A stretch of DNA of 6,601 bases from Planctomycetota bacterium (lineage in GTDB: Bacteria; Planctomycetota; Phycisphaerae; UBA1845), in assembly GCA_022566435.1 (NCBI GenBank), contig JADFIX010000225.1, positions 1 to 6,601 of the forward strand, in the 5' to 3' direction. Made by a program: the position numbers and the translations under genes. Below, one piece after another: positions 1-5,265 of this stretch. The notes beneath the pieces were generated by a model. That model did not search any database, was not told the origin of the DNA, and was given only the letters and a program-made list of their open reading frames with translations. How positions within the stretch are numbered: position 1 is the stretch's first letter; the number at the start of each line of letters is the position of its first letter.

Positions 1-190
1 TTGTCTTGCTCGACGTGAACCTTCCCGGCATAGACGGCTTCGAAACATGCCGGCGGATCATGGCCTCAGATTCTTCACACAAGCCGGCGGTCATCTTTCT
101 AAGCGGTGACGGCGATCCCGGCATGATCGCGAAGGGATTGCATTTGGGCGCCGCGGATTTCTTGCAAAAGCCTGTGGCATCGGCGTTGTA
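1..190 (+). pseudogene. Partial, probably truncated response-regulator receiver domain
   Basis: The reading frame starting at base 3 encodes the second half of a receiver (CheY-like) domain. It begins VLLDVNLPGIDG, with the phospho-acceptor Asp at codon 12-14. It continues with the beta-4 segment VIFLSGDGD (Ser at 102-104) and then GAADFLQKPV (the conserved Lys at 168-170, followed by Pro). The style resembles receivers found in PleD-like or hybrid regulators. The N-terminal half lies outside the window. Directly after KPV the usual alpha-5 helix is missing and the translation becomes unlike any domain I know. The frame stays open by chance to 821, inside cheB, but that part is rich in Arg/Ser/Thr and reads as a shadow. 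I infer a gene broken near base 180 by deletion, recombination or frameshift. A genuine receiver with an odd short tail cannot be excluded. Confidence 0.55.
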
Positions 191-412
191 CTTGAGGAGA
201 TGCAACGACCAGCACACCGCAAGGTGTTTCGGGGAGGCTGGAATTCCGGTCCTCGGCAGCCATTTCTCAATGATCTTTCGGTGTGGTGCCGTCCGCCGCT
301 TGCCGCGTAGGCACGTTCCTGACGTTCTCCGAGATGCTTTACGTTCTACCGCTCTTGTCGTCGCTGTCGCGGCGCTGCTTTACGTACGCATGCACCATGA
401 CGCGTCCGATAG
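191..412. other. Stretch without a credible intact gene, between receiver remnant and coding-like segment
   Basis: No frame here gives a recognisable protein with a plausible start and ribosome binding site. Frame 3 contains a hydrophobic run (STALVVAVAALLYV, about 342-383) followed by MHHDASDSHTEPI. This could be the upstream part of the segment at 413-595, displaced by one frame. I see no tRNA-like structure, strong terminator or repeat. It reads as decayed coding sequence, but that is inference. Confidence 0.35.
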
Positions 413-595
413 CCATACCGAACCGATTCACCAATCGAGTACACGTCGGAAGAACAGTGTCGCGTATTGCGCACCGATAAAGATTACGTACACGACGAAC
501 TCGGCGAACCTGCTGTGCAAAATGGGCTCGTCGACCAGATCGCCGAGTCGATCCGCAACGGCGTGCTCCACCGCGAAACGTCTCCAGCGAAGTGA
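413..595 (+). pseudogene. Orphan 3' coding-like segment just upstream of cheB
   Basis: Frame 2 is open from after a TAG at 410-412 to a TGA at 593-595. It reads like a real, acidic, helix-forming C-terminus: a YTSEEQCRVLRTDKDY part, then GEPAVQNGLVDQIAESIRNG and a short tail. About two thirds of third codon positions are G or C, as in genuine genes nearby. The stretch has no ATG or GTG start near its beginning. Only a TTG at 467, poorly placed after a GGAAG, would give an intact 42-residue protein. The likelier reading is the 3' end of a gene whose 5' part is in another frame (MHHDASDSHTEPI in frame 3, ending near 428) after a frameshift, or a sequencing error. I do not recognise the family. 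The V-D-Q-I-A-E-S-I-R-N-G pattern is vaguely like the C-terminal helix of FlgM anti-sigma factors, which is only a weak resemblance. The stop overlaps a possible GTG start of cheB at 592. Confidence 0.35.
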
Positions 596-609
596 ATCCG
601 AGTCAATCA

Positions 610-1668
610 ATGAAGCACAAACCCATTCGCGTATTGATTGTCGACGACTCCGTGTTCATGCGGTCGATGCTACGCCACGCGCTCGAGCGGATCGATATCA
701 TCGAGGTGATCGATACCGCTCAGAACGGCACGCTGGGTCTCAAGAAAATTCTTGCGAGCAAACCCGACGTCGTGACTCTCGACATCGAAATGCCCGGCAT
801 GTCAGGACTGGAAGTCATTGACCGGGTCATGAAAGAGCGCCCGACGGCCATCGTCGTCGTTTCGACCAAGACACAGGCCGGTGCGAAGACCACACTCGAC
901 GCCCTCGAACGGGGTGCCGTGGACTACGTCGCCAAACCGCTGGCCGACAAAGACGCCCGGATCGAATCGTTTCGCGAAAAGGTGGTCCACGCCGTGCTGG
1001 CAGCGGCAGCCAGTAATCGGGGCAGCTTGGCGCAGAAGATTGCCCCCAGTGAGTTTGGCGGAATCGGAAAGGATGTGCCGCTTGATTCCGTCGTCGCCAT
1101 CGGAATCAGCGCCGGCGGACCCCAGACGTTGCACCAGATCTTGCCGACCTTTCCACGTAACTTTCCGCCTATCTTAATCACCCAGCATATGCCGGCAGAC
1201 TTCACGAAGCCGTTGGCCGATCGACTGAACTTGGAATCTCGAATTGAGGTCAAAGAAGCAAGCCACGGAAGTGAACTACTTCCCGGAACAGCACTGATCG
1301 CGCCCGGCGATACGCATCTGCGGGTGACCGGCCGCGGTTCAAGACTGGCCGTCGAGATTTCCAAAGGCCCGAAAGTCGGGGGATTTCGGCCGTCGGTCGA
1401 CGTGATGTTCGACTCACTGGCTTCGGCGTGTCCGGAGCGAACGGTGGCCATCGTCATGACCGGAATGGGCACGGACGGCGCCACGGGGCTGGAGCTGCTT
1501 AAAAAGGAGGGTGCTCATACACTAGCCCAGGACCAAGCCAGCAGCGTCGTCTTCGGCATGCCCAAGGCCGCGTTCGAAACCGGGTGTGTGGACCACGTCG
1601 TGGCACTTCCCAATATTCCACGAGCCCTTGCCGATGGCGCGCGGTCGCTATTGGCGGTGCGCAGATAA
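610..1668 (+). CDS. cheB: CheB: chemotaxis protein-glutamate methylesterase/glutamine deamidase
   Basis: This is a full-length CheB of 352 residues. The N-terminal receiver (about 5-125) has the acidic pair D12-D13, phospho-acceptor D58 in TLDIEMPGM, S85 and K109-P110. A short linker leads to the CheB methylesterase domain (about 158-350). It carries the catalytic triad: S167 in GISAGGP, H193 in TQHMP and D289 in MTGMGTDGA. CheB is a cytoplasmic enzyme that removes methyl groups from chemoreceptor glutamates and deamidates glutamines. Phosphorylation of the receiver by CheA relieves its autoinhibition, giving adaptation. ATG 610 is chosen because MKHKPIRVLIVDD begins as family members do. An in-frame GTG at 592 would add six residues and overlap the upstream stop as GTGA, so coupling to the upstream segment is possible. 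The Shine-Dalgarno is weak for either start. No cheR, cheA, cheW or receptor gene is adjacent in the window. Confidence 0.96.
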   Translation: MKHKPIRVLIVDDSVFMRSMLRHALERIDIIEVIDTAQNGTLGLKKILASKPDVVTLDIEMPGMSGLEVIDRVMKERPTAIVVVSTKTQAGAKTTLDALERGAVDYVAKPLADKDARIESFREKVVHAVLAAAASNRGSLAQKIAPSEFGGIGKDVPLDSVVAIGISAGGPQTLHQILPTFPRNFPPILITQHMPADFTKPLADRLNLESRIEVKEASHGSELLPGTALIAPGDTHLRVTGRGSRLAVEISKGPKVGGFRPSVDVMFDSLASACPERTVAIVMTGMGTDGATGLELLKKEGAHTLAQDQASSVVFGMPKAAFETGCVDHVVALPNIPRALADGARSLLAVRR

Positions 1669-1847
1669 GCCGGCTGGACGAACCATCTAGAGCGTCATAG
1701 CTAACTTTTGGCATCGATTATGATCGAAAACTCCTGTCTTGAGAGCTTGCTGCACGAATTTGACACAACGACGTCAGATAAAGACGCGCTTTGCGCTTGC
1801 CGATGACATGATCGCCGGATCGCCGTGCGACCGTGACGGTCGAGGTA
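1669..1847. other. Spacer between cheB and the receiver gene
   Basis: This 179-base gap has no gene. It contains a small AT-type hairpin (TCGAT at 1714-1718, ATCGA at 1723-1727, 4-base loop) and a perfect tandem repeat GATCGCCG x2 at 1810-1825. The lower AT content break around 1700-1780 is where a promoter for the next genes would be expected, but no convincing -35/-10 pair is visible. Confidence 0.5.
1810..1825. repeat. Tandem 8-bp direct repeat GATCGCCG x2
   Basis: GATCGCCG occurs twice back to back, ending 22 bases before the ATG at 1848. The location would suit a regulator or untranslated-leader element, but the repeat is short and could be chance. The presence of the repeat is seen directly; any role is inference. 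Confidence 0.4.
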
Positions 1848-2306
1848 ATGCGTACGCGTAGAACACCTCTTCAGGAGAGTGATTTACTGCCGCCTATCTT
1901 GACTCTGGTCGTGGACGATGATGAAGCCATCTTGCGACTGGTGAGTCGCAAACTCGAGCTAAGTGGAATCCCCTGCGACACCGCGCTATCGGCCAAGGCC
2001 GCCTTGGAGCTCGTTCGTCGTCACCGATACCGGGTGGTGATCAGCGACATCAACATGCCCGGTATGACCGGGGTCGAACTCGTGGGCGAGGTCAAAGAGA
2101 TCGCACCGCTGACGCAGATGATCATGTTGACCGCGGATGCCCACATCGCGCCGGCGGCGGATTTGATCGCCAGGGGTGCGTGTGAATACATATCGAAGGC
2201 GGAAGACATGTCCCTCCTAGTAGAAGAAACAAAGCGCTGTTTTGTTCGGGCCGAACGATGGTTCAAGTCGTTCGAACTGCGTCGGCTCGCCCGGGCGAAC
2301 ACCTGA
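1848..2306 (+). CDS. Single-domain response regulator (receiver only)
   Basis: This is a 152-residue protein made of one receiver domain plus short tails. The acidic cluster is D23-D24-D25 (LVVDDDEA), the phospho-acceptor is D67 in VISDINMPGM, the switch Thr is T95 in IMLTAD, and the conserved Lys is K117 in YISKAED. The residue after K117 is Ala instead of the usual Pro, a deviation that can alter the alpha-5 output face. About 16 residues precede the domain. A basic helical tail of some 25 residues (EETKRCFVRAERWFKSFELRRLARANT) follows it, with no DNA-binding or enzymatic output domain. It presumably acts by protein contact. The next gene is an HDOD protein 36 bases downstream on the same strand, so the two are probably co-transcribed and may be partners. 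The start is uncertain. GTG 1833 adds five residues. ATG 1848 has a GAGGT directly before it, too close to be ideal. Confidence 0.9.
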   Translation: MRTRRTPLQESDLLPPILTLVVDDDEAILRLVSRKLELSGIPCDTALSAKAALELVRRHRYRVVISDINMPGMTGVELVGEVKEIAPLTQMIMLTADAHIAPAADLIARGACEYISKAEDMSLLVEETKRCFVRAERWFKSFELRRLARANT

Positions 2307-2329
2307 CATTTGAATTTGGTTTGAAACAC

Positions 2330-2333
2330 GAGG
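2330..2333 (+). promoter_or_regulatory. Ribosome binding site of the HDOD gene
   Basis: GAGG lies 9 bases before the ATG at 2343 and supports that start over any internal one. Confidence 0.55.
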
Positions 2334-2342
2334 CTAACCATC

Positions 2343-3275
2343 ATGGACGAACGCATTCTTCGCTGTATTGACGACGCAGACGCCGTACCGTCAATCCCCG
2401 ACGTCGTCACCCACCTCCTCGAGGTGACCGCGGACCCGGACTTCAAAATAAAAGACGTGGTGCGCGTCCTCGCGGCGGACGCGGGCATTGCCTCCGACGT
2501 GGTTCGGATGGCAAACTCATCGCTGTACGGTGGCACCAACAAGACCTCGACGCTCGACAAAGCGATCACCCGCTTGGGAATCAAGCGGATTCGCGAATTG
2601 GTCGTGGCCCGTGGTCTTATGGCGGGAATCGCCGCGTCGAAGACGCCGCTCATCGACGCGAGCTACTTCTGGCGGCGGTCGCTTGGAACGGCGGTTGTCG
2701 CGGCTCATTTCGCCGACGCCGTCAAATGCATCGAACGCGACAGGGCTTTTCTCGCCGGGCTGTTCAGCGATGTCGGTGTCGTAATCCTTGCGCGAGCCGT
2801 GCCCGACGACTACCGGGAGGTGACCGCGTTCTACACCCCGCGAAGCGAGTGCGATTTCCGCGTGCATGAACGCCGTACCCTGGGACTGTCGCACGCCGAG
2901 GTGGGCGCGATGGCCCTCGAGCGTTGGTCGCTACCGCAGGAATTGGTGCTTGCCGTCCGTCACCACCACGACTTCGAGTTCGAGGACGAAAGCGTTCCCG
3001 GCGACGCCGTGCGGCTGGCGCTGCTGGTAAACGGGGCCGGCGATGTGGCGACCTGCCTGTGCGAAGCCTCGGACCCCGTACACATCAAGGAAGTCTGCAC
3101 CAAAGCCGTAAAGACGGTCGGGCTGGACATATCGACTTTGCCACCGATACTGCGGCGAGTCGAACCTGAGATAGAAGACCTTGCCAACCTGCTCAGGCTT
3201 GATATTATCCCGAGCAAGGTGTATACCCTGATCGCCGAAAGCGTGTCAGAGCAGTTAGCACCTGCATCGTCGTAG
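2343..3275 (+). CDS. HDOD domain-containing signalling protein
   Basis: This 310-residue protein matches the HDOD (HD-related output domain) family. Features are the N-terminal PSIPDVVTHLLEVTADPDF, ADAGIASDVVRMANSSLYGG (near 45-65), TLDKAITRLGIKRIRELV, and AGLFSDVG at about 139-145. Later come the HAEVGA block (H184, E186) and HHH at 207-209. HDOD domains are relatives of HD phosphohydrolases that usually lack a full metal site and act as regulatory scaffolds in two-component and cyclic-nucleotide signalling. Here the canonical His-Asp pair is replaced by S142-D143, so phosphohydrolase activity is unlikely. The remaining ~90 residues form a helical C-terminal part with no second domain I recognise. 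It has no signal peptide or membrane segment, so it is probably cytoplasmic. Its position just after a lone receiver gene suggests the receiver controls it. A 6-bp inverted repeat (3258-3263 and 3274-3279) straddles the stop codon but lacks a T-run. Confidence 0.92.
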   Translation: MDERILRCIDDADAVPSIPDVVTHLLEVTADPDFKIKDVVRVLAADAGIASDVVRMANSSLYGGTNKTSTLDKAITRLGIKRIRELVVARGLMAGIAASKTPLIDASYFWRRSLGTAVVAAHFADAVKCIERDRAFLAGLFSDVGVVILARAVPDDYREVTAFYTPRSECDFRVHERRTLGLSHAEVGAMALERWSLPQELVLAVRHHHDFEFEDESVPGDAVRLALLVNGAGDVATCLCEASDPVHIKEVCTKAVKTVGLDISTLPPILRRVEPEIEDLANLLRLDIIPSKVYTLIAESVSEQLAPASS

Positions 3276-3330
3276 GTGCCGGTCGATCGGCCATAGTAGA
3301 CATGGCAGCTGAGCAGTGGCATAAACTCGA

Positions 3331-3336
3331 AGGGGA
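3331..3336 (+). promoter_or_regulatory. Strong Shine-Dalgarno for GTG start of the ABM-fold gene
   Basis: AGGGGA lies 5 bases before the GTG at 3342. The internal ATG at 3357 has no properly spaced site, so this motif decides the start in favour of GTG. Confidence 0.65.
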
Positions 3337-3341
3337 AAGAC

Positions 3342-3665
3342 GTGATCACAGTAGGGATGAACTACGAAATCATCAAGGGCATGGAAAAGGAGTTCGAGAC
3401 CGTCTTCGCCAAAGTACTTGAAGTGATGGGCAAGATGGACGGTCATGTCAAAACCACCCTATACCACGGCGTGGTCGATCCGTCGTCTTACTTGATTATT
3501 TCCGAGTGGTCCTCCAAAGACTCCTTTGACGCTTTCACAGGTTCCGAGCAATTCAAGAACGTCACCGACTGGGGGAAGTCCAAGGTCTTGGCGTCGCGCC
3601 CCGTGCACGAAATCTACGGTGCCGAACCAGTCCGATCGCAGACTTGCCCGGTTCACACAGCGTGA
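3342..3665 (+). CDS. Small ABM-fold protein (antibiotic biosynthesis monooxygenase family)
   Basis: This is a 107-residue, single-domain protein. It follows the pattern of the ABM / dimeric alpha-beta barrel family. A first strand ITVGMNYEI is followed by an amphipathic helix KEFETVFAKVLEVM, and G34-H35-V36 leads into the second strand. SSYLIISEW (48-56) is the third strand. The helix SFDAFTGSEQFKNVTDWGK and a final strand HEIYG complete the fold. About 14 extra residues follow the fold. Family members include small-molecule monooxygenases, heme-degrading HmoA/IsdG-type enzymes and many proteins of unknown substrate, usually active as cytoplasmic dimers. No cofactor is shown by the sequence, so a catalytic role is not assured. 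The GTG start is supported by AGGGGA. It sits 66 bases after the HDOD gene, and a hairpin follows its stop, so it may close that operon. Its link to the signalling genes is unknown. Confidence 0.85.
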   Translation: MITVGMNYEIIKGMEKEFETVFAKVLEVMGKMDGHVKTTLYHGVVDPSSYLIISEWSSKDSFDAFTGSEQFKNVTDWGKSKVLASRPVHEIYGAEPVRSQTCPVHTA

Positions 3666-3686
3666 GAAGAACGCCATGACATCGGG

Positions 3687-3717
3687 CTCGGGAACCTCAC
3701 CGTTCCTGGTCCCCGAG
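3687..3717 (+). terminator. Hairpin after the ABM-fold gene, possible terminator
   Basis: CTCGGGAACC (3687-3696) pairs with GGTCCCCGAG (3708-3717), with one A-C mismatch and an 11-base loop. It starts 22 bases after the stop at 3663-3665. An outer GGGCTC (3684-3689) / GAGCCC (3723-3728) pairing is an alternative fold. No T-run follows on the + strand, so if it terminates transcription it is not a classic intrinsic terminator. It could instead protect the 3' end. Confidence 0.4.
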
Positions 3718-3963
3718 GCGTGGAGCCCTTAAAAGACTGCTGAAATGCGCATCGCCGTTCCACCGTTCGTCGCGTGGGACGACCACCGACGCCACCACTC
3801 AAACCGCACAAGTCGACAGAGGGAACCCCACGCACGACGTTTTCGGCGTGGCGGTAAATGACGCGCAAGCGACCGTCGCCCTCGCGCCAAGTACCGCGGC
3901 GACGTTGCCCCGCCCTGACGAACAGGAACGATCCGATAATCTCGCGCCATGCCTTTGAGATGT

Positions 3964-3989
3964 CCGGCTTGGCTGTTGCGTCAAGCCGG
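3964..3989. repeat. Perfect 8-bp inverted repeat (hairpin A) upstream of cheX
   Basis: CCGGCTTG (3964-3971) and CAAGCCGG (3982-3989) form a GC-rich stem with a 10-base loop. Only CCTTT follows shortly after, so terminator function is doubtful. It could be an operator or a leader RNA structure. Confidence 0.5.
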
Positions 3990-4019
3990 CACCTTTCGAA
4001 ACCGATAGTTTGGTGAGGA

Positions 4020-4062
4020 GTTCGGCCTGCGCCACCGGCACGTCACCCAGTGCAGGCCGAAC
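4020..4062. repeat. Perfect 11-bp inverted repeat (hairpin B) upstream of cheX
   Basis: GTTCGGCCTGC (4020-4030) and GCAGGCCGAAC (4052-4062) match exactly around a 21-base loop, ending 24 bases before the cheX ATG. An exact 11-bp arm is well above what is expected by chance at this spacing. It may be a protein-binding site or an RNA leader hairpin controlling cheX-cheY. There is no T-run after it. Confidence 0.6.
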
Positions 4063-4086
4063 GATACCCTGGAATTGCGAGCAAGA

Positions 4087-4590
4087 ATGGACATTCGATT
4101 CATAAACCCGTTCGTCGCCTCGATTCAATGCGTGTTCGAGACGATGGTTCACACGAAAGTGCGCGTGGGAAAGCCCAGGCTACGGACCGACGATAGCCTG
4201 GTACACGACATTTCCGCGGTGGTCGGGTTTTCCGGCGACGCCGCCGGCTGCGTGGTGCTCAGCTTTTCGGCGGACGTCGCCTGCCGCATCGCGTCAGCGT
4301 TCGCCGGTACGAAACTTGCGCACGATGATCCTGACTTCATCGATGCGATCGGCGAACTGGCCAACATGGTGGCTGGCAACGCGAAGAAAGACTTCGAGGG
4401 GCTCAACGTGAGCATCTCGCTGCCCAGCGTAATTGCGGGCACCAATCACACCGTGTCGCATCCCGCCAAGACCCCCTTCATCGTCATTCCGTGCGACACC
4501 GATTTCGGGTGCGTGTGCGTCGAATTCGGAATAGAAGTGGAGAAGAAGCCGAGACCGGCACTCGCTACAACAAAAGGAGCTAGTGTATGA
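4087..4590 (+). CDS. cheX: CheX-like chemotaxis phosphatase
   Basis: This 167-residue protein matches the CheC/CheX/FliY phosphatase superfamily and is closest in style to CheX. It opens MDIRFINPFVASIQCVFETM and then has a strand region ISAVVGFSGDAAGCVVLSFS. The signature helix is FIDAIGELANMVAGNAKKDF, with the ExxN motif formed by E90 and N93, the pair that positions water for attack on phospho-Asp. There is one such helix, as in CheX. CheC and FliY typically have two. It would dephosphorylate CheY-P in the cytoplasm. The last codons overlap the start of cheY, so substrate and phosphatase are coupled. ATG 4087 matches the family N-terminus. A TTG at 4075 would add four residues. The ribosome site (GCGAG/GAGCAAG) is weak, while two inverted repeats lie just upstream. 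The C-terminal ~15 residues (KKPRPALATTKGASV) look like a flexible tail. Confidence 0.9.
   Translation: MDIRFINPFVASIQCVFETMVHTKVRVGKPRLRTDDSLVHDISAVVGFSGDAAGCVVLSFSADVACRIASAFAGTKLAHDDPDFIDAIGELANMVAGNAKKDFEGLNVSISLPSVIAGTNHTVSHPAKTPFIVIPCDTDFGCVCVEFGIEVEKKPRPALATTKGASV
4574..4579 (+). promoter_or_regulatory. Shine-Dalgarno of cheY inside the end of cheX
   Basis: AAGGAG lies 7 bases before the cheY ATG at 4587 and within the cheX coding sequence. It is the best ribosome site in the window and implies cheY is translated well, both coupled to cheX and independently of it. Confidence 0.75.
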
Positions 4591-4961
4591 AAATCTTACT
4601 TATCGACGATTCGAAAACAATACGCAGTATCCAGAAGAACGCGCTGAAACAGATCGGTTACGAGGATGTGGCGGAGGCCGCCGATGGGCTCGAGGCGTTG
4701 GCCGCTTTCGCGAACGAGCGTCCCGATCTGCTGATCGTGGACTGGAACATGCCCAACATGGACGGCATCACCCTCGTGCGGAAGATCCGCGAACAGGACA
4801 AAACCGTGCCTATGATCATGTGCACCACGGAAGCCGAGAAGCAGCGCGTGATGGAGGCGATCAAGGCCGGCGTGAACGACTACATCGTGAAGCCTTTCAC
4901 CCCCGACGGACTCAACGAGAAAATCAGCCGAGTGATCGGCAAAGCCACGGCCGCCACGTAG
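4587..4961 (+). CDS. cheY: CheY-type chemotaxis response regulator
   Basis: This is a 124-residue stand-alone receiver, the normal CheY length. It has the acidic pair D7-D8 (LLIDDSKTIR), phospho-acceptor D52 in VDWNMPNMDG, T80 in MCTTEAEK and K102-P103 in YIVKPF. DWNMPNMDG is identical to the segment around D57 of E. coli CheY. Phosphorylated CheY normally binds the flagellar switch, or in other systems pili or downstream regulators. It starts at an ATG overlapping the cheX stop (ATGA), so the pair CheX/CheY forms an excitation/termination module. No flagellar genes are in the window, so the output cannot be assigned from sequence. Confidence 0.93.
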   Translation: MKILLIDDSKTIRSIQKNALKQIGYEDVAEAADGLEALAAFANERPDLLIVDWNMPNMDGITLVRKIREQDKTVPMIMCTTEAEKQRVMEAIKAGVNDYIVKPFTPDGLNEKISRVIGKATAAT

Positions 4962-4976
4962 TCACAGTAAAGAAGC

Positions 4977-5000
4977 GCCGGACTCTTTGCAGTCGCCGGC
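4977..5000 (+). terminator. Hairpin after cheY, possible 3' end of the cheX-cheY transcript
   Basis: GCCGGACT (4977-4984) pairs with AGT and CCGGC (4991-5000) with a 2-base bulge (CG) and a 6-base loop. It begins 16 bases after the cheY stop. No T-run follows on the + strand. On the - strand it would be followed by GCTTCTTT, but no gene reads in from that side. The terminator assignment is tentative. Confidence 0.3.
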
Positions 5001-5240
5001 CATCCGGAACGCCAGGTTTCGGGAACGGCTGACCGAGCCGGCCTTCCAGTTTCAGCAGACGGCGATGCGCGAGGCGAGAGAGGCCACTGGAAAACATACG
5101 CCCAACCCCTGCGAGCATGACAGTGAGAGAAGGACCTCGGGGGCCAATAAACATCACACTGGTCCCCATTGGGCTTCGCTCCAGCGTCACTTGTCACCCG
5201 ACCGCAGAATCCAGCCGACAATACCTGGAACGAATCGTCC

Positions 5241-5256
5241 CTCTCCGTCTAGAGAG
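5241..5256 (+). promoter_or_regulatory. Small hairpin over the ribosome binding site of the HTH gene
   Basis: CTCTC and GAGAG flank a 6-base loop. The right arm lies within AGAGAG (5251-5256), the best ribosome-site candidate for the ATG at 5266 (9-base spacing). Pairing would mask it. The stem is only 5 bp, so an effect is uncertain. Confidence 0.25.
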
Positions 5257-5265
5257 TGATCGTGA

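Larger units (their letters stand above)
3666..4086. other. 421-base spacer before cheX, no credible gene
   Basis: No frame on either strand gives a protein with a recognisable domain, good start and ribosome site. The open stretches on the - strand are Arg/Ser-rich and mutually overlapping, as expected by chance at this GC content. The spacer contains the post-ABM hairpin and, in its last 125 bases, two perfect inverted repeats. It may hold decayed sequence or the leader of the cheX-cheY operon. Confidence 0.5.
4962..5265. other. 304-base spacer between cheY and the HTH gene
   Basis: No convincing gene is present on either strand. Besides the post-cheY hairpin, it contains a spaced inverted repeat, TTCCAGT (5044-5050) / ACTGGAA (5086-5092). 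A small hairpin, CTCTC (5241-5245) / GAGAG (5252-5256), covers the likely ribosome site of the next gene. A promoter for the HTH/HDOD-REC pair should lie here, but no clear consensus is seen. Confidence 0.5.

Noticed and set aside
190..821. Long frame-3 open stretch continuing from the receiver remnant into cheB
   Set aside because: It overlaps cheB by over 200 bases in another frame, and the product after base 180 has no domain-like pattern and is Arg/Ser/Thr-rich late on. cheB is certain, so this end is a shadow.
924..1484. 186-codon open frame on the - strand
   Set aside because: It lies entirely antisense to cheB, with no recognisable domain. It is a mirror of strong codon bias.
1601..1618. 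GTGGCAC as a sigma-54 -24 element
   Set aside because: The -12 GC element is absent at the correct spacing, and the match lies inside cheB coding sequence.
1760..1782. TTGACA as a -35 box with GATAAA as a -10 box
   Set aside because: The spacing is 11 bases instead of about 17, and nothing resembling TATAAT is found at the right distance.
2021..2653. 210-codon open frame on the - strand
   Set aside because: It spans antisense to the receiver and HDOD genes and is Ser/Thr/Arg-rich with no motif.
3931..3942. CCGATAA as a flagellar sigma-28 -10 element
   Set aside because: No TAAA-type -35 is found at the required spacing upstream, and the location is about 150 bases from cheX with hairpins between.
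3729..4152. Overlapping - strand open frames in the spacer before cheX
   Set aside because: Three different frames are open over the same DNA, with low-complexity Arg/Ser-rich products, no good start or ribosome site and no recognisable motif.
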